Assembly (NCBI RefSeq): GCF_024679245.1
Contig: NC_090178.1
Span: forward strand, 47,685,425-47,749,424
Direction of reading: 5' to 3'
From: Pseudorasbora parva
Lineage: Eukaryota > Chordata > Actinopteri > Cypriniformes > Gobionidae
Length of the DNA stretch: 64,000 nucleotides
Positions 54,751 through 64,000 of this stretch are shown one piece after another. Numbering within the stretch: the first letter of the stretch is position 1; the number at the start of each line of letters is the position of its first letter. The position numbers were made by a program, and so were the translations under genes. The notes below the pieces were generated by a model. That model was given only the letters and a program-made list of their open reading frames with translations. It did not search any database and had not been told where the DNA came from.

Positions 54751-56170
54751 GCGCCCCCGGTGCCCCAGAAGGAGGCTCACTTCGTCCCTGACGGAAGTCC
54801 TCGATCAACGAGCGATCCAAAATGTCCCGGGGTGGCACCCAGCACCTCTCCTCTCGACCATAGCCCTCCCAGTCCACGAGATACTGAAACCCTCTACCTC
54901 AACGCCGCTCGTCGAGTATCCTCCTAACCATGTAGGTAGGAGAGCCATCCACAAGCCAAGGGGGTGGAGGAATAGGACAATCGCCAGCAGGATTGATGGG
55001 AGAGGAAAACAAAGGTTTAACCCTGGAAACATGAAACACACGGTGAACCCGACCAAGAGTAGGAGGAAGCTTGAGCCTGACTAACCACCTTGGTGACCCA
55101 GTATAGACCAATGAATCTGGGTGCCAGCTTACGAGAGGGCGCCCGGAGAGGCAGAGAGCCCTGGTAGAGAGCCATACCCTTTGACCACACACATAGGCAG
55201 GAGGAGAGGACCGGTGGCGATCAGCTGCTGCCTTGGTCCGTCTAGAGGTTTGGGCCAAAACCCCCCTGACCCTCCTCCAGGTGCAACGGTAACGCTGGAC
55301 GAAAGCCAGGGCCGACGGGACCGCAGCATCGGGTTCCTGTGAAGGAAACAGAGGAGGCTTATAGCCCTCAAAGGGGGACATACCTGAAGCCACCATCGGG
55401 AGGGAATTACGGGTGTACTCGATCCAAGAGAGCTGTTGGCACCACGAAAATTTGGGTTATTGGATGTCAGACAGCGGAGCATTCTTTCCAGATCCTGGTT
55501 GACCTACTCACATTGCCCATTGGTCTGAGGGTGAAAACTCGCAGAGGCCCCAATCTGTCTACAAAATTCCCTCCAAAACTGGGAGGAAAACTGAGGATCC
55601 CTATCAGAAACCACATCAACCAGCAAACCATGGAGACGGAAGACGTGATCCACCATCAGCTGAGCAGTCTCCCGGGCAGAGGACAATTTAGGGAGGGGAA
55701 TAAAATGGGCTGCTTTGGAGAACCGATCCACCACTCTGAGAATGACCATGCTCCCCTTCGAGGGAGGAAGCCCGGAGACAAAGTCAAGGGCGATGTGTGA
55801 CCAAGGACGAGAGGGTATGGGAAGGGGGCGGAGCAGACCATCAGGAGGCCGGTTAACCGGCTTACATTGAGCACAAGTGGGGCAGGCCAACACAAACTGT
55901 CTGACATCTGCGGCCAGAGAGGGCCACCAGTAACGCTGACGGATGGCAGACAACATTCCCCGAATCCCTGGATGTCAGACCAACTTGGATGAATGACCCC
56001 ACTGAAGGACTTCAGAGCACAGCGCAGCCAACACAAACAACCTACCCGCAGGACACTCCTCGGGCACTTGCACCCCTCGACCGGCCTCCTCCACTCGTTG
56101 TTCAATACCCCAGTAGAGCGCCTGACCAACACCCCTTCAGGGAGAATGGCATCGGCCTCAAGCTCTCCCT
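54751..56170 (-). pseudogene. Integrase with chromodomain, disrupted
   Basis: Integrates the element DNA; the chromodomain tethers it to chromatin marks. The catalytic core (55504-55956) includes [20 protein letters not shown] with CPTC zinc cysteines, then ALDFVSG (first Asp), [10 protein letters not shown] (second Asp) and HPQTNGQCE (Glu): all three acidic residues are kept. A frameshift separates it from the GPY/F module (54899-55396, PRWLVRLKLPPTLGRVHRVF). The chromodomain begins PTYMVRRILDERR and resumes in another frame as [17 protein letters not shown], ending near the polypurine tract. At least three breaks. Confidence 0.85.
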
Positions 56171-57500
56171 CCGGGGCATCAAACAGACGCGAGAGAGCAT
56201 CAGGTGTAATGTTCTTGGACTCTGGCCGGTACGAGAGCGTGAAGTTAAACCGGACAAAGAAGAGTGCCCAACGGGCCTGTCGGGAATTGAGCCTCCTGGC
56301 CGTATGGATATATTCTAAATTCTTGTGGTCCGTCCAGACCAAGAAGGGCTGCGCCGACCTCTCCAACCATTGCCGTCACTCACCCAGAGCCAATCTCACC
56401 GCCAGCAGCTCTCTGTTGCCAATGTTGTAGTTACGTTCTGCAGGGCTGAGACGATGAGAGAAGAAAGCACACGGATGCACCTTCCCATCACGGAGGGAAT
56501 GCTGAGATAGAACTGCACCAACCCCGACATCAGATGCATCAACCTCAACAATGAACTGGGCCTCGGGATCTGGAACCAACAGAATGGGTGCAGAGATAAA
56601 TCGGGACTTAAGGTTATCAAAGGCTACCTGAGCATCCTGGTTCCAGCTGAAGGCCACCTTGGTGGAGGTTAATGCAGTGAGGGGTGCAGAAATCTGACCG
56701 AAATTACTGATGTAATGGCGGTACAAGTTGGCAAAACCCAGGAAGCGCTGCAAAGCCTTACAAGGGTCAGGGACTGGCCACTTAGCGACAGCTTCTATCT
56801 TGGCTGGATCAGGCTTGATCCCCCTGGATGAAATAATGTGGCCAAGGAACGTAACAGACTCAGCGTGGAATACACACTTCTCCGCCTTGACAAACAGTTG
56901 GTTCTCGAACAGACGCTGGAGGACCCGTCTAACATGTTGGGTGTGTGCTTGGAGAGAGGGAGAAAAGATAAGAATATCATCCAAATACACAAAGACAAAT
57001 TGATTAATCATGTCTCCCAACACGCTATTGATGAGACCTTGGAAGACGGCTGGAGCATTGGTAAGACCAAACGGAAGAACCAGATACTCATAGTGTCCCA
57101 ATGGTGTGTTAAATGCCTTTTTCCACTCATCCCCCTCCCGAATACGCACTAGATGGTAGGCGTTGTGGAGGTATAATTTGGTAAAGATCCGAGCTCCCTG
57201 TAATAATTCAAAAGGCAGAAGACATTAAAGGTAGGGGATGCCTGTTCTTAAAAGTAATGTCATTCAAACCTCTGTAATCGATACAAGGACGTAGGGAGTC
57301 ATCTTTCTTCTGAACGAAGAAAAAAGTGATTATAGTGAGAGGGCTACCTGCCAGAGATAATGCTACAATGGGTTCAGCCAAGAGAATGGTGGAAAATTCC
57401 ATTCACAAGCAGAGGCAGAGTCCAGGAAATTACCTTCAGCGCCTGAGTCTATAAGCGCTTGGCCCGAGTGGACGTCCCCCCGGAAGGCGAAATGAAACGG
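56171..57500 (-). pseudogene. Protease-RT-RNase H region, disrupted
   Basis: The protease signature LIDSGAEGNFLD lies near 57420-57460. The RT begins [19 protein letters not shown] (about 57270-57330). After a frameshift near 57210, motif A reads [11 protein letters not shown], with Tyr in place of the catalytic Asp. The long frame 56376-57149 contains [24 protein letters not shown] (56966-56998) and the RNase H start [16 protein letters not shown]. RNase H ends in another frame with [11 protein letters not shown] and [10 protein letters not shown] (about 56170-56366). Motif A loss plus frameshifts make it inactive. Confidence 0.88.
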
Positions 57501-57559
57501 CATCTGAGTGCATGTGGCTGGACAGTTAGAAGAGGAGAAAGCACCCACCAGGACTCCCC

Positions 57560-58504
57560 GATTCACTGGTGGGCCTTGGCTTTTAACAGACATTGAAGAA
57601 CAAAATGGCCCGGCTTGCCACAATACAAGCATAATCCTTGAGTTAAACGCTCCTGTTTCTGCCGTGGCGTTAATCAAAGCCGACCCAGCTGCATCGGCTC
57701 AGCTTCGGCGGACATTGAACTTGTGGCCTCCTGCGAGGAGGACTCCAGGTGGCCCCACGGAGCAGTAGACAGACGGCGCTGACGGCGCCGATTGAGGCAC
57801 CCCTCAAAACAGAGCGTGAGATTAATGATGTCATCCAACGGCCGGGGCAGATCCAAAGAAGCCAGTTAGCATGCAATAGCAATAGTGTGACCCAGTCCAT
57901 CAAGGAAACAAGCACGTAACGCCCCCTCATTCCAGGCACAAGCAGCCGCATAAGTTTGGAACTGTATCGCATAATCAGTTACTGAGCTCCTCTTCTAACT
58001 CAGACTAGACAACTGAGCCGCTGCCTCATCTCCCTGAGCTGAACAGTCAAATAACTTCATCATCTCTTGACGAAAATCCTTGAAAGAGTCACAGCAGAGC
58101 GCACGAAAATTCCACACGGCCACAACCCATTTGTGGGCGCGCCCGGAGAGAAGGCTGATGACATACGCCACTTTAGTCTTCTCTGTGACGTAGCGTCGAG
58201 GCTGTAACGCGCACACCAGAGTGCACTGAGAGAGAAATGCTTGACAAGACCTTGGATCGCCGTCATAGATCAGAGGATTGTTGGCGTGTGGTTCGGGTTC
58301 AGGAGGAATAGCTGTGCGAGGAGCGGGCGATCGATTAGCCGCCTCCTGCTGAAGTTTATCGACCCGTAAAAGCAGCTCCGCGACTCGGGCATTCAGCGCG
58401 TCCACTTCCTGAGCAGTAGTGTTGATCTGGTTTGAGTGCTGGCCCAGCAAAACCCCTTGCTGAACGAGAGCAGAACGGAGCGTGTCAGATCCCGCTGAAT
58501 CCAT
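57560..58504 (-). pseudogene. Gag, disrupted
   Basis: Starts ATG 58504 (MDSAGSDTLRSALVQ), only 17 nt after the 5' LTR. A short coiled-coil-like stretch (EVDALNARVAELLLRVDKLQ) is followed by the gag core (YDGDPRSCQAFLSQ, then VISLLSGRAHKWVVA), open to 57995. Frameshifts and a stop follow. In the shifted frames come the AEAEPMQLGRL motif and a perfect CCHC knuckle CLYCGKPGHFVLQC (about 57590-57640). Gag forms the particle and binds element RNA. The motif set matches sushi-type gag. Confidence 0.85.
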
Positions 58505-58509
58505 CGTTG

Positions 58510-58520
58510 GTCAGACTGTT
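58510..58520 (-). promoter_or_regulatory. Self-priming primer binding site (11 nt)
   Basis: The element strand AACAGTCTGAC, one base inside the 5' LTR, is perfectly complementary to GTCAGACTGTT at 58851-58841 in the LTR. That word begins 30 nt after the TATA box, i.e. at the predicted RNA 5' end. No tRNA 3'-end match was apparent by eye. Confidence 0.8.
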
Positions 58521-58521
58521 C

Positions 58522-58988
58522 TGTCAGGATAATAGGCGGGATTCAGATGCGGGTGCAAACAGAAGGTTTATTGAACAGAAAACAATCGAGGAATCAGAGA
58601 AAACAGTTTGTGGGTCAGAAAAAGCCGTGACTGCGGCAATCGGCACCACCAGGAAAGGCTGCTCTCCAATCCAGACCACCGCCACCAGACGTGAAGGATG
58701 TACGAGTCCACAAAGAGCACCGAAGAATGGCGAGGGAACTTGCAGCCATGAGCACTGGAGCCTGAATGATACAAGAAGAGACGGGACAAGACAGGAGTAC
58801 AGATACGGACACTGGCAGTCAGAAAAGCGGTATCAAAAATAACAGTCTGACAAAGGACAGAGATACACGCGGGGCTATAAAGGGAACTAATAACGAGAAC
58901 AAGGGCCAGGTGTGAGAGAGAGCTAACGAGCAGGCAACCAACACAAAACACAAGCACAAGGACAGGTGATCAGACCCGACACCCGACA
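58522..58988 (-). repeat. 5' LTR of the chromovirus
   Basis: TGTCAGGATAATAGG to CACCCGACA on the plus strand, 467 bp. Element-strand TATA box TTTATAG (58881-58875), predicted R start 58851, AATAAA at 58572-58567. Confidence 0.92.
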
Positions 58989-59095
58989 CTTGCAGATTGT
59001 TGCCCTTGTTTGTTTCGTTGCTTCTATTGCTCTCCCCTTTTTGTAAGCTGCTTTGGATAAAAGCGCCTGCTAAATGATTAAATGTAAATGTTAAT
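58989..59095 (+). repeat. 3' tail of the L2-like LINE
   Basis: Contains AAGCTGCTTTGGATAAAAGC then GCTAAATGATTAAATGTAAA, the characteristic 3' end of fish L2-type LINEs, ending in short TGTAAATG-like repeats. Continuation of 53815-54205 across the chromovirus. Confidence 0.8.
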
Positions 59096-59180
59096 GTCTA
59101 TCAGAACCAGCATTAACTTCTTGAGCAATTTGAGGTTCAGTAGCTCGTCTGTTTGATTGGACCACACGGGCCAGCCTTCG
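59096..59180. mobile_element. Fragment of the GATCAGGCATAACATT family
   Basis: ATCAGAACCAGCATTAACTT through GCTCGTCTGTTTGATTGGAC closely matches 29248-29325. Confidence 0.65.
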
Positions 59181-62099
59181 CTAGTTGACAAAAGAAGGTG
59201 ATTCGCTAGTGATTGCAAGTTGTTGGGGTGATTGCTTAGAATGATATTGATTTGTTACATTTAGCTCACGTTGAGGTACATGTCCCCAAAATACAGTTGA
59301 GTAGACACACATACACACACATACTGTGTATCGCTGTGCTCTCAGACAGACTGTACATACAGAAATGCACATTTACACAGAGTTTAAGTAAAAAATAAAA
59401 CTACAATTTGTAATAAAATGACAAACAATGAAAAGATAAAATCTCTCTCTGTTTGTGTTGTTGTTGTTTTAATTTTATAGCAGCTGCCATTGACATGAAT
59501 GGCAATGTAAATGGGCTGCTTATTTTAGATATCCTTGATATGAAAAATAGAAAATAGTAGTAGTAAAACCTTCCTTATCAAACACCACAAAATAAACAGA
59601 GACATTTCTTTTTTATTCATTTAAATACATTTACAGCTAAAGGACAAACACACACACACAAGCAAGCATTCTCTGACAAAGGACAAAGGATACAGGTTTA
59701 AGTCATTGTAATATTAAAACAAAAGAACATTTTTCTGAAAATATAATTAGTTACAAATTAGAAGTTACATTTGAACATGAAACTTTTTTTTTTAAGGTGC
59801 ATTAATGCTGGAAAGAAAGTGCTATAAATAATGAGAAGTAAAATAGAATGATGTTGCCCCCTGGTGTAGAGACGAAATGTTGCAAGCCACAGGAACAGCT
59901 GCTAGAAAATAAAGAATGCAATTTGTCTTTGTTACTTTGATATGCTCATCTTTTTCACTTCCGCACGGACACAGCATCAATATTGACTTCATATGAATTC
60001 AGAGTACAAGGACAGGTGAGAGACTGTTCAGAGGAGAAGAAAGAAAGTGAGAAAGGTAAAATCAGACTGTATGAATAAGTCATTGTGCACTTCCACATCC
60101 TTTCTTCTATTCTTCAGTCCATGATAAGTATGAGAGAATACTTTACCCTGCCCACTAGGAGAGGTGTAATCTCAAAGGCACAACACACGCTCACAAACAC
60201 TCCCCACCTTCTCGTCAACAGAATGATATCGGATGTGTCCATTTGATTCTTTTGATCCAGTCCCTTGAACAGATTGCTTCAAATGGGACTGCAGGTGGTC
60301 TGTTCCTTCTCTGTTCTTTATCACCTTCTTTTGTCTTTCTGTTCCTCACCCATTCCTTATGTCTTACAGATACAAGGGTTCAGGGTTTGGCTCATTAGCA
60401 GCAGTTGAAGGGATAGTAGTATAACATTGTCAAAATATAATACAGGTTTGGAGTGAAAAAATGGGTAAACTATCCCTAAACCCTTTAAATGTCCTTTTTG
60501 AGCATTAATCTGGACTTAAATGTATGCAATTCAGGAATTTTAGAATACAGACCTATGGTTGGCCCTCAAGAAGGTACTCATTAAATTGCTGCAGAAGTGC
60601 ATATAGCATGCTATATCGCAGTTTAAATTTACTGTAAAGCAAATGTACTAAATTAAAAATATATATATATATAATAATTATACAAATCATTAGCTAAATA
60701 ATTTGGACTCTAAAGGTGCTAGAAAAATGAATCCCATATATGTCTAACCATGTTTGAAGTCTATATCACATACATTGAGCACACTACAAGGTTTTAAAGT
60801 TTGAATGGTAACACATTGTACAATTTCAAAACATTTTTTTTTTCGAATGATACTTAATTACATATGGCCAGAAAGATTTGTATTTATTTTCTCCCTGCAG
60901 GGGTAAAACATAATTGGACTACACGAAACTCCAACGGCAGAGAACTGAAGAATTTGTAATTTAAATGTATTTGGCTACACTATTCCTTGGCAGTACAACC
61001 ACAACCTTTTGTCATGTTGTCACCTTTTTTTTTAAGAGAGGTAACCTATATAGCCATATATAGTTTGTTAAATTAAAGTTTTATTTTTTTTAAGTGACGA
61101 CCAAGCAGCCAGCGGCTGACAGTGAGTTAACCGCATATTTAATCGATTTAGACTTTCATTTTAACTCTTGACTTGTCTTGCCTATAATAAAATCCATAGA
61201 TATAAAACACTTCAAGCATCACAATGTTAGTTAATTTCGCCAACTATTACCACCAAAGTAAAAGGCATTTTTGACGAGCTGAGGCAGGCTGATTCTGCTC
61301 GCGGCTCTCGCAAACGGAGCTAAACAAATAAAAAAAGAACATGCAGGTTGTCTTATAGCCTACCTTACACCTACGCAAAATTAATATAAATACGATCTTC
61401 AATTCCCGTGGTAGGCTATATGCTCATTTAACGGAGTTTACAGTAACGAAAGCATAAGATTAGATGCATTTTATTCAGCAGCTCATTTCAAATTCAAAGA
61501 CCACATAAGAGAGAGCGCGACCTAAGCGCACTGGTAAGATCATTTAGTCTCATTCATTTTTATTGAAGATGAGTGTTGCAGCACCATCATATCTATCTGA
61601 CTACAACATATAGCCCATTACACGCTCTCACACGTTTATTTTTTAACCTTTGCCAGGAGTAAAATTTATACATGTGGTTTAAACAACCAGATACTGCCTG
61701 CGTGGGTCGGAGCCGTGCGGAAAACACGTGCTATCTTCAAATAGAAGATACCCTATTTTCACGCGACACGCGAGCGTGTTGGAAGTGTTTCCAGGCGAAA
61801 TATAATAGGAAAAGATGTTTATATGCCATTTTGACACGAATAGCCTACATAATAATAAAAATGACATTTTCATGTTTGAAAGTCTGTAGGTTAACATAAA
61901 TGCAGATATAGGCCTAATTGTAATAATAAAAAAACAACATAATTATCGATTTTGAAATATTAAACCTGTCAATACAGACCGAAATATTCTGTAGCCTTTT
62001 GCCGTCAATACCATGGATATGGTATGGGCCGGCTACTGCCGACATTGTCTTTGCTGTATCAATAGGCAATATATTTATATTTAACATGAAGTATAGGAC
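59181..62099. other. Long stretch without assignable genes
   Basis: AT-rich, with short (AC) and (TA) runs. No transposase, RT, exon series or RNA gene recognised. Could be intergenic or intronic host DNA. Confidence 0.5.
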
Positions 62100-62470
62100 T
62101 TCCCCGTAGTAATAGCAGCAGACGCCCCGCAGATGACACGCAACGGAAACGCCACGCTCACAAGAAACGCGCGCTGTTGCTGCTGGCGCGGACTCTGAAC
62201 CTATGCTCTGAACACTGTGCGAGCCATATCTTGACAGTCGCGTTAGCTATTATGGTCTCGTGTTGTTTCCACCAGCGCAGAACATCTCATTGTTCCTTTT
62301 AATTAATAAAATAAATATAAAACGAAGGAGAAGCCTAAAAAAGGCCCGAAGCCCGGCCCACGTTTAAGGTATGACATGAAAATTGGCCCGAAGCCCGGCC
62401 CTAGGGGCGTAAAAAAGTCGGGGCCCGCCGGGCTCGGGCATAAATGCAGGGCTTTACATCACGTTTCTCT
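62100..62470. repeat. GC-rich patch with CCCGAAGCCCGGCCC repeats
   Basis: GGCCCGAAGCCCGGCCC occurs twice (62342-62358, 62384-62400), followed by GGGCCCGCCGGGCTCGGGC. This is typical of subterminal repeats of some fish DNA transposons. Element ends not established. Confidence 0.4.
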
Positions 62471-62499
62471 GTCTGGCAATCCGATGGACTCGCTGATTA

Positions 62500-62502
62500 G
62501 TA

Positions 62503-62541
<39 letters not shown>
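62500..62541. repeat. (AAT)n microsatellite
   Basis: About 14 AAT units. The poly-Asn frame is an artefact. Confidence 0.95.
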
Positions 62542-63069
62542 CATTTTATTTAATGGCTCCTTTCAAGAAACCCAAGGTCACCTCACAATGAAAATACAGA
62601 ACACTACACAAAACACACAAGGAACACTCCGCATATACAGACAAGGTGCCGTCAAAACTCAATAAAACACATTATAAAAAAGCCTGTATACTATAGTATT
62701 ACTATAACTATAGTTAATTACTATAAATTACTATAAATTTCCTTGTTTGAGGTGTACCATAAAGCTTACATAATATTATAAATGCTAGTAATATGTATAC
62801 AACTCTCCATCATTTAGTTATTTGCCAAACTACAGCAATTTCCTTCAAATCTGCCACTCAAATGAGTGTTCCGGGCAAGTGGATCCACAGCAGTGTTGCC
62901 GTCTACCCTCTGTTAGTCTATGTATTGTCATCATTGTCCCACACTCTCATTGGTTTGGTGGCATATGTGGGATTTAATAAGCCAGGTAAGCTGTAAGCGG
63001 ATCACTTGTCCAAGAGGAAAATCACAATGTGTTTGATACAAAACTAAATAGACTGAATAAAGTATAAAG
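62542..63069. other. Non-coding, no assignable feature
   Basis: AT-rich with short direct repeats ATTACTATAA near 62695-62740. Nothing else was seen. Confidence 0.45.
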
Positions 63070-63113
63070 TGTGTGTGTGTGTGTGTGTGTGGGCGGGGGG
63101 GGGGGGGGGGGGT
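63070..63113. repeat. (GT)n followed by a G-run
   Basis: GT dinucleotides grading into about 18 consecutive G. Confidence 0.95.
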
Positions 63114-63299
63114 AGAACACTTCTGGCATAGGCTATATTTAAATTGACACCTACCATGATATTTCTTATTTGTCGTCTCTTATATTTGTGTCCTCAGCTA
63201 ATGCGCTGTACTGTTTAAATATGAAGCATATAGTTTCTGATCATACAGTCTTTGTTGTCCATTACCAAGTCTCCTTGGTCACCAAGCACCAAGATTCTT

Positions 63300-64000
63300 T
63301 TTCACAAATGGTTTGCCCAGCTCTAAGTCTTCTTTGACACGGATAGTCCCGTCTAGCTTCCCTCTGCAAAATCCATCCAGTTCCTCTGCCCCATCTATTC
63401 TGTCTCTATTCAGGCCATTGGCCCCTTCCCTGGTTCCACACAGCTGCACAGATCCACTTCAAGCCTCCAAGCCCTGTACTCCACCTCAGCCCTCTGACCC
63501 ATTGGCTCCACCTCGGCTCAACACTTCCTAGGCTTCGCCATGGTTGGTCATCCCTCAGCTTCTTCCAGGCTCCCTCTGGCTCTGCCTCAGACCTCGGAGT
63601 AATCAGCTGTGACTCAACCGTCCAAAGCTTTGGCTCTGCCGGGCGCCACAATTGTCCTCCCTCTCACAGTCTCCATCCCAGTCTGCCAAGCCCATGCCTC
63701 CACCTCAGGTTCCCCCACTTGCAACTCCACCGTGACATTAGATGTCACCCTGGCTCTATATCATCTCAGCTCCCCATGGGCCCACGTTACTTGGTGGATC
63801 ATATCTCCACCTTACTTGGAAATGCTCCTGACTTCATCTTGTCTTGACTATGGACATTCTTTGGCTCATCCCACCTTAATCTCCTCCTTGGTTCCTCCAA
63901 TAATCATCTCCTTGATTGTCTCCTTCTGCCCGCTCCTCATCCTCCTCCAGAGTCATATCATTATTCAAATATTGCACTTACTGTAGACTTGAACTGATAC
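63300..64000 (+). pseudogene. Proline/serine-rich retroelement-like sequence, truncated by the window edge
   Basis: C-rich sequence with loosely repeated CCTCAGCCCTCTGACC / TTGGCTCCACCTCGGCTC / CTGGCTCTGCCTCAG blocks. It encodes Pro/Ser/Leu-rich segments in plus frames with several stops. The style resembles the proline-rich interiors of the LTR elements at 31736-33403 and 49999-50590. No LTR or enzymatic motif visible before the window ends. Confidence 0.35.

Larger units (their letters stand above)
54206..58988 (-). mobile_element. Sushi-like chromovirus (Ty3/gypsy), complete structure, mutated
   Basis: A 4783-bp LTR retrotransposon with CTTGC target duplications (54201-54205, 58989-58993). 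LTRs are 527 and 467 bp and clearly diverged, including an indel of about 55 bp near 54630-54690. The minus-strand order is PBS, gag, protease, RT, RNase H, integrase and chromodomain, polypurine tract. Stops and frameshifts break gag-pol, so it is not autonomous. It inserted into an L2-like LINE tail. The chromodomain, gag knuckle and self-priming site place it with sushi-type elements, the group from which mammalian PEG10/RTL genes derive. Confidence 0.93.

Noticed and set aside
54653..58842. Several plus-strand frames of 90-150 codons across the chromovirus and its LTRs
   Set aside because: Antisense shadows of gag-pol and LTR sequence.
63406..63651. 81-codon minus-strand frame
   Set aside because: Antisense of C-rich repeat-like sequence; no domain.

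Overview
This window looks like repeat-dominated nuclear DNA from a teleost, most likely a cyprinid. The support is AT-rich sequence with long (TA)n, (GA)n and (GT)n runs, interspersed repeats of types common in carp and zebrafish relatives, hAT and Tc1 DNA transposons, Tx1-like, I/Nimb-like and L2-like LINEs, and a sushi-like Ty3/gypsy element. No bacterial gene organisation, tRNA or rRNA gene was seen. The species cannot be fixed from this sequence.

Layout. 1-7.5 kb: a composite non-autonomous DNA transposon, a decayed gypsy tail, a common cyprinid repeat, and a 1.36 kb trinucleotide-periodic array with a 51-bp higher-order unit. 7.5-14.35 kb: an internally deleted Tx1-like LINE lying exactly between two (GA)n tracts and carrying two later insertions, a 3.06 kb hAT transposon and a 521-bp element, each with target duplications. 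15-17.5 kb: a hAT-like element in an LTR-like sequence, then a Tc1 fragment. 17.67-19.42 kb: three exons of a meprin (astacin-MAM-MATH metalloprotease) gene, probably a pseudogene; this is the only recognisable host gene. 20-30 kb: hAT and MITE-type elements, a perfect 33-bp hairpin, a helicase-like relic and telomere-like repeats.

31.36-39.12 kb is the most striking region. A 2.49 kb non-autonomous LTR retrotransposon has identical 372-bp LTRs, a 5-bp target duplication and one uninterrupted proline-rich gag-like ORF (555 aa) filling its interior. A full-length 5.26 kb I/Nimb-like LINE with both ORFs open has inserted into its 5' LTR with a 13-bp target duplication. All of this reads on the minus strand and looks very recent.

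39-54 kb: minisatellites, a fold-back compound element, a dead Tc1 transposon, a second perfect hairpin, nested TIR elements, a solo LTR, and a second proline-rich LTR-element tail. 54.2-59.0 kb: a complete but mutated sushi-like chromovirus (gag, protease, RT, RNase H, integrase, chromodomain) with a 5-bp target duplication, inserted in the 3' end of an L2-like LINE. 59-64 kb: mostly unassigned DNA ending in another proline-rich, retroelement-like stretch.

The two LTR elements share a mechanism. In each, 11 nt just inside the 5' LTR are perfectly complementary to an 11-nt word inside the LTR that lies 28-30 nt downstream of a TATA box, where the transcript should begin. This is the self-priming arrangement known for Tf1/sushi elements. 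The coding-poor proline-rich element may therefore be a parasite that borrows enzymes from sushi-like chromoviruses.
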